A stretch of DNA of 64,000 nt from Paracoccaceae bacterium (GTDB lineage: Bacteria > Pseudomonadota > Alphaproteobacteria > Rhodobacterales > Rhodobacteraceae), in contig JAIXZW010000005.1 in NCBI GenBank assembly GCA_027489375.1, positions 186,001 to 250,000 of the forward strand. The letters are read 5' to 3'. Under the pieces are notes generated by a model. It saw nothing but the letters and a program-made list of their open reading frames with translations, was not told the DNA's origin and ran no database searches. Position 1 is the stretch's first letter; the number at the start of each line of letters is the position of its first letter. Below are positions 38,158 to 45,623 of this stretch, piece after piece. The position numbers and the translations under genes were made by a program.

Positions 38158-39048
38158 ATGTTTAGAATAATATTGCTTTCGATTCTTGGATGCTCGGCAG
38201 TGAATTCAGCATTTGCAGATGTGAATACCAACCGGAATGTGGGTTGGGACAGCTTTCCTGGACAATCTCTGAACTTTGCGGTCACTCCCAAGATTGATTT
38301 TCTTGGGTTCCAAATCGGAATGCGTGTCGATGAAGTTGTTCAAAGAATACAGAGTAATGATTAATTTTCCGGTGGGAATTTTGGCTTCGGCGACCCCGTC
38401 CTAAGCTATAATGCAGAAACTGACCGAGAAAGAATTTTTGTAAACTTCCCTGCTTTCGATCACGTGATGAAAGTCGATATAGCAACAAAAGGGGCAATTT
38501 CTGACTCGATCTTTCTGTTCTTTCTGCCTGACCCCGAACATCGCGTCATTTACGGGATGAACCGCAGAATATCTGCCGATGATCGCACCATAGGCCGAAA
38601 AGAATTTTGGAACCAAGTGTTTGAGAAATTTGGCACCGTTCCATTGACTCAGACCAACGGTTTTGGACGATCTGGAATCACGAACCAAGCCAACTATTCG
38701 TGGGATGAGAACAACCAACTGAGCCAGAATAAGGCTTGCTTTTGGGGAAAACCAATTATTGAAGGCAATGGGGATGTAGTGGTCAGCATCGACCCATACA
38801 ACTTAAAACACTTCAAGGGAACCTCTGAGTGGCTACGGCAAGGCTGCGCAACAATTGCAACCGTTGGTGAAGGCGGGCTGTCGGATACACCCGCGCTTAG
38901 CTCATTCTCAATGTTAGCTTTTGATAACGAACTCTATGTTAAGTCCCTCGAGATCAATAATAAGGTCAAGGATGATGAAATCGGCAAAGTCGAAGCAGAA
39001 CTGAAGGATTTTAAGTCAAGTTTAGGTGGAAGCGCCCCTGATCTTTAA
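38158..39048 (+). pseudogene. AT-rich exported-protein gene with in-frame stop
   Basis: One frame runs from the ATG at 38158 to 39048 (296 codons) but is broken by TAA at 38362-38364 after residue 68. Beyond it the frame continues without shift. The product has a signal peptide (RIILLSILGCSAVNSAFA), then KIDFLGFQIGMRVDEVVQ, two cysteines about 90 residues from the end (QNKACFWG and RQGCATI), and a charged helical tail. Composition differs sharply from the surroundings: three 60-base rows (38161, 38461, 38881) count 22, 25 and 25 G+C. It is probably a transferred gene that has decayed, or a sequencing error at one base. No family is recognised, and no transposase or flanking repeat is seen. 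Confidence 0.75.
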
Positions 39049-39095
39049 GGGCGTCTCACCCCACCCTCCCCCTTGCCACACCCCCACCCGCTCCA

Positions 39096-39111
39096 CTAAC
39101 ATGCTAGTATG
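39096..39111 (-). promoter_or_regulatory. GntR-type operator 2
   Basis: On the minus strand this reads CATACTAGCATGTTAG. It lies directly before, and overlaps, the start codon of the first permease gene (ATG at 39109). It matches operator 1 at 15 of 16 bases. Confidence 0.7.
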
Positions 39112-40212
39112 AGCAACGGTGATCTCCTCCATGTCGTCACGAACGACAACATCTCCCCCCGCCGCAAGGCGCTGGGGCGGGGTGTCGTGTGGGGGTCGGC
39201 GGCCCTCATGGCTGTCATCGCGGCCTTGCAGACCCTGCAAAGCACGGGGCACGGCGACTTCGGCTTCGCCAACTGGCGGCCCACGCTCTACGCCTATTGC
39301 CTCTGGGCCACCTGCCTGTGCTGGGCGCAGGTGCTTTTGCACGGCGAACATGGCAAGCGCACGCTCTTCGTGCTTCCGGCGGCGCTCTTCGTCGTCTCGC
39401 TCACCGTCTTTCCGCTGCTCTTCGGCCTCCTGATCGCTTTCTCGAGCTGGAACCTCTCCAGCCCCGACGGGCGGCAGTTCAACGGGCTGGACAACGTCCG
39501 GCAGATGTGGGCCGATCCGTTTTACTGGAACGCCATGTGGAACATGCTGGCCTACAGCGCGGCGATCATCGTCGAATATGCCATCGCCTTCGGCCTCGCC
39601 CTCCTGCTGAACGCCGAAATCCGCGCGCGCAAATTCTTCCGCGTGGCCTTCCTTTTGCCGCTCATGCTCTCGCCCGTCGCCGTGTCGTGGATGATCGGCA
39701 AATCCATGCTCGAAGCGCGCTACGGCCCCCTCGCCCGCCTTGGCCGCTTTCTGGGATGGGACAACCCCTCCTTCTTCGGCTCGCCCGAAGTCGCCAAGCT
39801 GACGATCATGGCGATGGACGCATGGACCTATATCCCTTTCATGATGATCATGATCCTCGCGGGGCTGCAGGCCATCCCCAAGGAATTGACCGAGGCAGCC
39901 AAGGTCGATGGCGCGAACGGCTGGCGGAACTTCTGGGAAATCACCTTCCCCCTGATGCTGCCCGTGTCGATCACCGCGATCCTGATCCGTATCATCTTCA
40001 AGCTGAAACTGGCGGATGTGGTGATCAACGTCACCTCCGGCGGGCCGGGCGGGGCGACCGACACCGTCACCAGCTTCATCTTCCGCGAATACCGTGACCG
40101 CTCCAACGTGGGCTACGGCACGCTTCTGGCGATGGTCTACCTCGTGGTCATCATCATCGGCATGACGCTCCTGATGAAACTCGCCGACAGGTGGATGAGG
40201 CCGCGGACATGA
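39109..40212 (+). CDS. Sugar ABC transporter permease 1 (MalF type)
   Basis: A 367-residue permease with an N-terminal extension and about eight hydrophobic segments. The EAA loop is EAAKVDGANGWRNFWEITFP. The ATG at 39109 has no ribosome site and overlaps operator 2, so the message may be leaderless, or the real start may be an internal GTG (about residue 27) or ATG (about residue 34). It ends in an ATGA overlap with the next permease gene. Confidence 0.88.
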   Translation: MSNGDLLHVVTNDNISPRRKALGRGVVWGSAALMAVIAALQTLQSTGHGDFGFANWRPTLYAYCLWATCLCWAQVLLHGEHGKRTLFVLPAALFVVSLTVFPLLFGLLIAFSSWNLSSPDGRQFNGLDNVRQMWADPFYWNAMWNMLAYSAAIIVEYAIAFGLALLLNAEIRARKFFRVAFLLPLMLSPVAVSWMIGKSMLEARYGPLARLGRFLGWDNPSFFGSPEVAKLTIMAMDAWTYIPFMMIMILAGLQAIPKELTEAAKVDGANGWRNFWEITFPLMLPVSITAILIRIIFKLKLADVVINVTSGGPGGATDTVTSFIFREYRDRSNVGYGTLLAMVYLVVIIIGMTLLMKLADRWMRPRT

Positions 40213-41126
40213 CGACCCAGATTTTTCGCGACAGCTCCACCGACCTCAACCACCGCGCGAAATGGTGGACCAGCCGCGTGGCGATCTACGGCGTGCTGAT
40301 CCTCTGGGCGGTGATCTGCCTGTTCCCCATCTACTGGACGATCACGACAAGCTTCAAGATGGCCCCCAACGTGATGAAGGGGAACCTGATCCCCTGGGTC
40401 GATTTCACGCCGAAATGGATCGGGTGGAAATCGCTCGGCCTCTCGCCCGACACCATCGGCGCGGAATCCACCGTGCGGGCCGAATTCATGAAGCGCTTCT
40501 GGAATTCCGCCGTGGTGTCGCTGACCTCTTCGGCCCTCGCCGTGGGATTGGGCAGCCTTGCCGCCTATGGCCTGTCGCGGTTCAGTTACAAGTTCCTGTG
40601 GATGAAGAACGCCGACATCTCCTTCTTCTTCCTCAGCCAGCTCATCCTGCCGCCCGTGGTGCTCGCCCTGCCCTTCCTCGTGCTCTACAAGGAACTGGCG
40701 CTGCTCGACACGCGGATCGGCCTGATCCTGCTCTACACGCTTTCGGTCCTGCCCATCGTCATCTGGATCATGCGCGACCAGTTCGGCTCCATCCCGACCG
40801 AGTTGGAGGAGGCAGCGCTCGTCGACGGACTCTCGATCTGGGGCGCGTTCCTCACGATCATCATGCCCATCGCGCTTCCGGGGATGGTCGCGGCCTTCAT
40901 CCTGTCGCTCGTGCTGACATGGAACGAATACTTCTTCGCGGCCCTGCTCACCTCGACCTACGCGAATACCCTGCCGGTGATGGTGGCCAGCCAGACAGGG
41001 TCGCAAGGCATCTCGTGGTGGTCGATGGCCGCGCTGTCCTTTGCCGCGATCCTGCCGCTCATCATCATCGGCGTGGTGCTGGAACGCTACATCATCAAGG
41101 GCATGGCCGCAGGCGCGGTCAAATAA
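40209..41126 (+). CDS. Sugar ABC transporter permease 2 (MalG type)
   Basis: A 305-residue permease with six main helices. The coupling loop is EEAALVDGLSIWGAFLTIIM. It starts in an ATGA overlap with permease 1 and is followed 19 bases later by the MAPEG gene. The end (LERYIIKGMAAGAVK) is typical of MalG-type proteins. Confidence 0.9.
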   Translation: MTTQIFRDSSTDLNHRAKWWTSRVAIYGVLILWAVICLFPIYWTITTSFKMAPNVMKGNLIPWVDFTPKWIGWKSLGLSPDTIGAESTVRAEFMKRFWNSAVVSLTSSALAVGLGSLAAYGLSRFSYKFLWMKNADISFFFLSQLILPPVVLALPFLVLYKELALLDTRIGLILLYTLSVLPIVIWIMRDQFGSIPTELEEAALVDGLSIWGAFLTIIMPIALPGMVAAFILSLVLTWNEYFFAALLTSTYANTLPVMVASQTGSQGISWWSMAALSFAAILPLIIIGVVLERYIIKGMAAGAVK

Positions 41127-41145
41127 CGGGGGCGCGCGCGGGGGG

Positions 41146-41616
41146 ATGGAGCGGATCGACCTCGCCAACCCCGTCTTCGCGGCCTATGCCGCCGCTGCCT
41201 GCCTGATGGTGCTCAAAACCGTTGCGATGGCATGGGCCACCGTCTGGAAGATGATGCAGGTGAAAGGCGGCTACCGCGCGCCCGAGGATGCCCGCAAGAC
41301 CCCGCTCAACCCTGCCCCCCGCGCAGGCCAGACCGACCCCGACGAACGCGTCGAACGCTTCCGCCGCATCCACCAGAACGATCTGGAAAACGTGCCCTTC
41401 TTCCTCGCGGCAGGGTTCCTCTACGTGCTGACCGACCCCGCGCACTGGCTCGCACAGACGCTCTTCTACGGCTACGCCGCCTCGCGCATCCTGCATTTCT
41501 GGGCCTATGCCACGGCCAAAAGCCACGACCTGCGCGCCACCTTCTGGACCATCGGCGTGCTCATCATCATGTTCATGGCCGCCCGCACCCTCGCCGCGGT
41601 CTGGGGAGCTTTCTGA
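41146..41616 (+). CDS. MAPEG-family membrane protein
   Basis: A 156-residue membrane protein with four hydrophobic helices and the family features ERFRRIHQNDLENVPFFLAA and the R-x-L-H in ASRILHFWAYA. MAPEG proteins include glutathione transferases and peroxidases of membranes. There is no obvious reason for one in a sugar transporter operon. Its stop overlaps the mutarotase start (TGATG), so it is firmly within the operon. Confidence 0.82.
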   Translation: MERIDLANPVFAAYAAAACLMVLKTVAMAWATVWKMMQVKGGYRAPEDARKTPLNPAPRAGQTDPDERVERFRRIHQNDLENVPFFLAAGFLYVLTDPAHWLAQTLFYGYAASRILHFWAYATAKSHDLRATFWTIGVLIIMFMAARTLAAVWGAF

Positions 41617-42071
41617 TGCTCAAAGGCATCGACCAGCGGCTCAGCGCCGAAATCGTCCATATCCTCATGCTCATGGGCCACGGCGACGATCTGGTGATCT
41701 GCGACGTGAACCACCCCGCCGCGACCATCGCAGCCGAAACCACCTATGGCCGCCTCGTCGACATGGCGGGCTGCGACATCCCCACGGCGGCGGCGGCGAT
41801 CCTGTCGCTCATGCCGCTCGACAGCTTCGTCCCCGCCCCCGTGGCGCGGATGCAGGTCGTGGGCAACCCCGACGGACAGGTCCCGATCTTCGCCCGCATG
41901 CAGGCCACCGTCGACCGCGCCGAAGGCCGCACCGTCCCGATCCGCGCCCTCGAACGCTTCGACTTCTACGACGAAGCCAAACGCGCCTTCGCCATCATCC
42001 GCACGGCGGACAGCGGCCCCTACGGCTGCTTCATCCTGAAAAAAGGCGTGGTGGACCTGCCCGAACTCTGA
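41616..42071 (+). CDS. fucU: FucU/RbsD-family sugar mutarotase, copy 2
   Basis: A 151-residue sugar mutarotase, with MLKGIDQRLSAEI, catalytic His in LMGHGDD, VNHP, FDFYDEAKRAFAII and the end motif PYGCFILKKGV. The pattern is that of L-fucose mutarotase. It is a paralogue of the gene at 34567-35019, with a different N-terminal middle region. Last gene of the permease operon. Confidence 0.88.
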   Translation: MLKGIDQRLSAEIVHILMLMGHGDDLVICDVNHPAATIAAETTYGRLVDMAGCDIPTAAAAILSLMPLDSFVPAPVARMQVVGNPDGQVPIFARMQATVDRAEGRTVPIRALERFDFYDEAKRAFAIIRTADSGPYGCFILKKGVVDLPEL

Positions 42072-42081
42072 CAGCGCAGCG

Positions 42082-42227
42082 CAAGGGGGGCTTTCCGCCC
42101 CCCACGGGCCGCAAGCGGCCCTCCCCCCGAGGATATTTGGGGCAAGAGGAAAAGGACCGACATCCCCTTTCCCCCTTTCACCTTTGCCCAAATACTCTGC
42201 GGGGGTCCGGGGGCGCAAAGCCCCCGG
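42082..42227. repeat. Composite intergenic element, copy 6 (both arms)
   Basis: Between the convergent ends of the mutarotase gene and the creatininase-like gene. The outer hairpin is GGGGGGCTTTCCGCCCCCC. The left arm is CCCCCCGAGGATATTTGGGG, the right arm is TTGCCCAAATACTCTGCGGG, and a second hairpin is CCGGGGGCGCAAAGCCCCCGG. Confidence 0.85.
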
Positions 42228-42249
42228 CGCGTGAAGACCCGCGCCCCGC

Positions 42250-42990
42250 TCAGGCCGCAGGAAGCCCCAGCACCCGCCGCAAATGCGCGACCGCCAGCGC
42301 CACCCCCGCCTCGCCCCTTTCGGCGGTGGCAAGCGGGGCCGTCTCGGTCCACCACGGCGCGCCATCCGCCGCCCGTTCCATCGCCACCGTTTCGGGGGCC
42401 AGCGCCAGCATCAGCGCCGTCTCCCCCTCGCCCGCATGGTCAAAGGGGAAGGCATCGTTCTTCGGAAACAGCGGATGCAGCCGGATCCAGTTGAACGGAT
42501 CGGTCCCCGCCTCATGGGCGGCGTAATAGTCGCGCATCTCGCGCTTGCCCCACCATCCCGCACCCCGCGTCTCTTCCAGAAAGCGGAAGATCACGTTCCG
42601 CGCGGCAAGGCGGAAGGCAAGGTCCGTGGGCATCCCCTGCCCGATATTCTCGGACTGGTGATGGATCACCGCATGCACATTGCGGAACCCCGCCCGCAGA
42701 AGCGCCATGCATAGCCCCTCGAAGAACGGCACCAGCGCGCCCGCATCCAAATGCAGCGTCGTGCCATGCTCCGGCCCCGCCACTGCATGGCTTGCCGCAC
42801 CATAGGCAAAGGGCGGCAGGACGACCACCTCGTCCCCCAACCGCTCGACCACTTCTGTCACGGCAAGCAGGTCGACGCCCGCAGGCAGATGCCCGCCGTG
42901 ATGCTCCATCACCCCGAGCGGCAAGACCACCGGCAGCACCGCAGCAATCGCCGCCTGCACCTCTTCGGGCCGCATCCGCTCGTATCGCAT
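42250..42990 (-). CDS. Creatininase-family amidohydrolase-like protein
   Basis: A 246-residue creatininase-fold protein. The first metal motif is intact: MEHHGGHLPAGVD gives the E, H and D spacing of the family. The second motif is unusual: IHHQSEN has H-x-x-E instead of H-x-E. A later glutamate lies in HAGEGETALML. Members cleave cyclic or linear amides or N-formyl groups. The context with kinase, M42 peptidase and BtpA suggests a substrate with an amide bond on a sugar. It overlaps the kinase stop (ATGA) and ends the leftward operon. Confidence 0.8.
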   Translation of the reverse strand: MRYERMRPEEVQAAIAAVLPVVLPLGVMEHHGGHLPAGVDLLAVTEVVERLGDEVVVLPPFAYGAASHAVAGPEHGTTLHLDAGALVPFFEGLCMALLRAGFRNVHAVIHHQSENIGQGMPTDLAFRLAARNVIFRFLEETRGAGWWGKREMRDYYAAHEAGTDPFNWIRLHPLFPKNDAFPFDHAGEGETALMLALAPETVAMERAADGAPWWTETAPLATAERGEAGVALAVAHLRRVLGLPAA

Positions 42991-44471
42991 CAGCCCGCCC
43001 CCAGCTCATGCGCGATATCGCGGGTCTGGGCGTAAAGCCGCTTGAACAGCGGATATTGCCGCGCATAGGCGGGCACGGCTTCCGGCGTCACCACCCGCGC
43101 CACGGGGTTCCATTCGGTGATCTCGCCCCCCATCGCCCGCCCCACCGCCACGGCGGCAAGGAAGGCATCGCCATAACTCGCCCCCACCGTCTTTTCGCAC
43201 ACGATCTGGCCCGTGCCGGATATGTCCGAGGTCGCCTGCATCCAGACCGCGTTCTTCACCCCGCCCCCCACGGCCAGCACGCGGGCGGGCGAGGCGCCAA
43301 GCTCGGCATAGGTTTCCAGCACATGCGCCGTCCCCGCCGCCACCCCTTCGATGGCGGCGCGGAACATGTCGCCCCGCGTATGGGTCAGGTTCAGGCCAAA
43401 GAACGCCCCTTTGGCAAGCGGGTCATGGATCGGCGTCCGCTCCCCGCTGAAATAGGGCAGGCAGATCAACCCCTTCGCCCCCTTCGGGCTTGCCTCCGCC
43501 TCTGCCGCCAAGCCTGCGAAATCCGCATCCCGCGCCAACTGGTCGCGGAACCAATGCGTCAGCGTCCCCGATGTCGCCAGCCCCGCCATCGACGCATGCA
43601 TTCCCGGAAACAGCCACGGCGCATACCACAGCCGCGCATCGCGCACGGGGTCGGACGTCACCTGAATGATGAAGATGGTCGAGCCATACATCATCATCAT
43701 CTCGCCGGGGTTCTGCACCCCCACGCTGACCGCCTCGGCCGCCGCGTCGATGGTGCCGACCGTCACGGGCGTGCCGACCGCCAACCCCGTCTCCGCCGCC
43801 GCCGCCGCCGTCACGCTGCCCGCAAACTCGGTCGACCAGGCCAGCCGCGGCAGACGCTCGAGGTCCACGATATCCCCCGCCAGCGCATCGGTCCAGGCAA
43901 GCGTGTTCACATCGTAAAGCGGCGAGAAGTTCGCCGCCGTGTAATGGTCGATCACATAGTCGCCCGTCAGCTTCCACGTCACGTAACTGGTCGAGGTGAG
44001 GATCTTCGCCGCCTTCGCAAACACCTCCGGATGGTTCCGCCGCAGCCAAAGGATCTTCGGCCCGACGGATTGCGAGGTCAGCGCATTGCCGCAAACCTGC
44101 ATGATGCGGTCCTCGCCGATCCGCGCGGTCAACTCGTCGATCTCCGCCGCCGCCCGCGTATCGACCCCGTAAAGCACCCCGTTCATCAGCGGCGCACCGT
44201 CCGCGTCCACGGGCAGCATGCAAGGGCCGATGGCACTCGCCGCCACCGCCGCAATCGCCTTGGGGTCCACGCCAGACTGGGCGAGCAGGGCCTTCGTCAC
44301 AAAGACGAAATCCCCCCACCAATCCTCCTCCGCCCGATGCTCGGCCCAACCGGGGCGCGGCACCAGCATCTTGTGGGGCCGCGTGGCCGTGGCGACGATG
44401 GCACCACCCGCATCGACCAAGACGCCCTTGGTTTCGAATGTCCCGATATCGACGCCCAGCGTATAGCTCAT
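42990..44471 (-). CDS. FGGY-family carbohydrate kinase
   Basis: A 493-residue kinase. The N-terminal phosphate motif is VDIGTFETKGVLVD and the C-terminal motif includes AVGGGVKNAVWMQ. It resembles xylulokinase-type members, but the family includes kinases for xylulose, ribulose, rhamnulose, fuculose, erythritol and others. Its start overlaps the M42 peptidase stop and its stop overlaps the creatininase start. Confidence 0.87.
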   Translation of the reverse strand: MSYTLGVDIGTFETKGVLVDAGGAIVATATRPHKMLVPRPGWAEHRAEEDWWGDFVFVTKALLAQSGVDPKAIAAVAASAIGPCMLPVDADGAPLMNGVLYGVDTRAAAEIDELTARIGEDRIMQVCGNALTSQSVGPKILWLRRNHPEVFAKAAKILTSTSYVTWKLTGDYVIDHYTAANFSPLYDVNTLAWTDALAGDIVDLERLPRLAWSTEFAGSVTAAAAAETGLAVGTPVTVGTIDAAAEAVSVGVQNPGEMMMMYGSTIFIIQVTSDPVRDARLWYAPWLFPGMHASMAGLATSGTLTHWFRDQLARDADFAGLAAEAEASPKGAKGLICLPYFSGERTPIHDPLAKGAFFGLNLTHTRGDMFRAAIEGVAAGTAHVLETYAELGASPARVLAVGGGVKNAVWMQATSDISGTGQIVCEKTVGASYGDAFLAAVAVGRAMGGEITEWNPVARVVTPEAVPAYARQYPLFKRLYAQTRDIAHELGAG

Positions 44472-45547
44472 CGCACCAACCGCATGTCCGGCCCGATCCG
44501 CGCAATCGCGGCGTCAAGCAAAGCCACCATCCCCGCCACATCCGCAGGGTCCACCACTTCCAGCGCCGAATGGGTGTAGCGCATGGGGAACCCGACATCG
44601 AGGGAGGCCACCCCCTCCTCGCCCATGAACTGGATATAGGACAGGTCCGTCAGCGCCCCCGTATGCGCCGACCGTTGCAACGGCAGCCCCTCGGCCTCCG
44701 CCACATCCTCGAACAGCGCGACCAGCACGGGATGCGGGATCACCCCGTTCAGCGTGCCGCGCCCGTGGAACGAATAAAGCGAAATCCCCGGCCCACCGCC
44801 AAGCGTGACCTCGCCGCGCCCCGCCATATCCGGCGTGTCGCAGGCCAGCAGCAGGTCGATCTGGAACGCGATATCCGGCTTCGCCGCCGCCGCCGCAGGC
44901 AGGACGCCGCGCAGGTTGAACTCTTCCTGCACCGACCAGACAAGGTGAACCGTCGGCCCCGCCTTGCGCCCGATCAACGCCTTGGCCAGCACCACCAGCG
45001 CCGCACATCCCGCACGGTCATCGGCCGAGGTGCCTGCCATCCGCCCCCCCGCAAGCTCGATCACATTCGGGCGGTAGATCACCGGATCCCCGATCCGCAC
45101 CCCCGCCTCATGCGCCTCGTCCTTCGAGGCAAACCCGCAATCCACATAGAGCTCGGCATAGGGGACGACCCGATACTTCTCCTCCGGCGTGGTCGCATGA
45201 TGGCTCTTGTTGGCAATCAACCCGTTCAGATCGCCCTTGCGCGTGCAGACCAGCACCGCCTGCGCGGCCAGCGCCCGCTCCGGCACGCCACCGAGCCGCT
45301 CCAGCCGGATCAGCCCCGATGCCTCGACCTTGCGGACGATGAACCCCAACTGGTCCATATGCGTAAAGACCAGCACCGAAGGCGCCGCCGGATCACCCTC
45401 CACCGTCACCGACAGGTTCCCCAGCCGGTCCGTCCGATGCGCCAAGCCCAGCGCGTCGAGGTCCGCCGCAATCCGCGCACGGATACGGTCCTCATGCCCC
45501 GCCAGACCGGGGATCAGCATGTAATCGCGGATCAACTCACGCAGCAT
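44468..45547 (-). CDS. M42-family metallo-aminopeptidase / SgcX-FrvX-like protein
   Basis: A 359-residue dinuclear zinc hydrolase. Ligands and catalytic residues are present in order: FTHMD, the bridging Asp in TSADDRAG, the EE pair in SVQEEFNLRG, Asp in LLLACDTPD and His in MRYTHS. M42 members are aminopeptidases; in sugar operons (E. coli frvX, sgcX) they are of unknown use, once annotated as endoglucanases. The ATG at 45547 has GAGGGG upstream. It lies between BtpA and the FGGY kinase. Confidence 0.85.
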   Translation of the reverse strand: MLRELIRDYMLIPGLAGHEDRIRARIAADLDALGLAHRTDRLGNLSVTVEGDPAAPSVLVFTHMDQLGFIVRKVEASGLIRLERLGGVPERALAAQAVLVCTRKGDLNGLIANKSHHATTPEEKYRVVPYAELYVDCGFASKDEAHEAGVRIGDPVIYRPNVIELAGGRMAGTSADDRAGCAALVVLAKALIGRKAGPTVHLVWSVQEEFNLRGVLPAAAAAKPDIAFQIDLLLACDTPDMAGRGEVTLGGGPGISLYSFHGRGTLNGVIPHPVLVALFEDVAEAEGLPLQRSAHTGALTDLSYIQFMGEEGVASLDVGFPMRYTHSALEVVDPADVAGMVALLDAAIARIGPDMRLVR

Positions 45548-45563
45548 CGACCACCCCTCCCCT

Positions 45564-45587
45564 GCAAATTCCTTCGAAGGAATTTGC
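45564..45587. repeat. 24-base perfect palindrome
   Basis: GCAAATTCCTTCGAAGGAATTTGC between the BtpA and M42 genes, followed on the plus strand by AATTTTCTTCC. It can form a 10-base-pair stem with a four-base loop on either strand. In the direction of the operon (minus strand) the hairpin is 17 bases upstream of the M42 start codon and just before its ribosome site, so it could affect translation or mRNA ends. Confidence 0.7.
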
Positions 45588-45623
45588 AATTTTCTTCCAA
45601 GGAAACCTGCGCCTGACCTCGCA

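Noticed and set aside
36213..38291. 692-codon frame on the minus strand opposite the binding-protein gene
   Set aside because: The plus strand has a Tat signal, ribosome site and binding-protein features; the minus frame is valine/glycine-rich without any motif.
38362..38364. Programmed recoding (selenocysteine or readthrough) at the in-frame stop
   Set aside because: The codon is TAA, not TGA, and no downstream hairpin is evident; decay or base error is simpler.
38093..39095. Insertion sequence as carrier of the AT-rich gene
   Set aside because: No transposase, terminal inverted repeats or target duplication could be found on either side.
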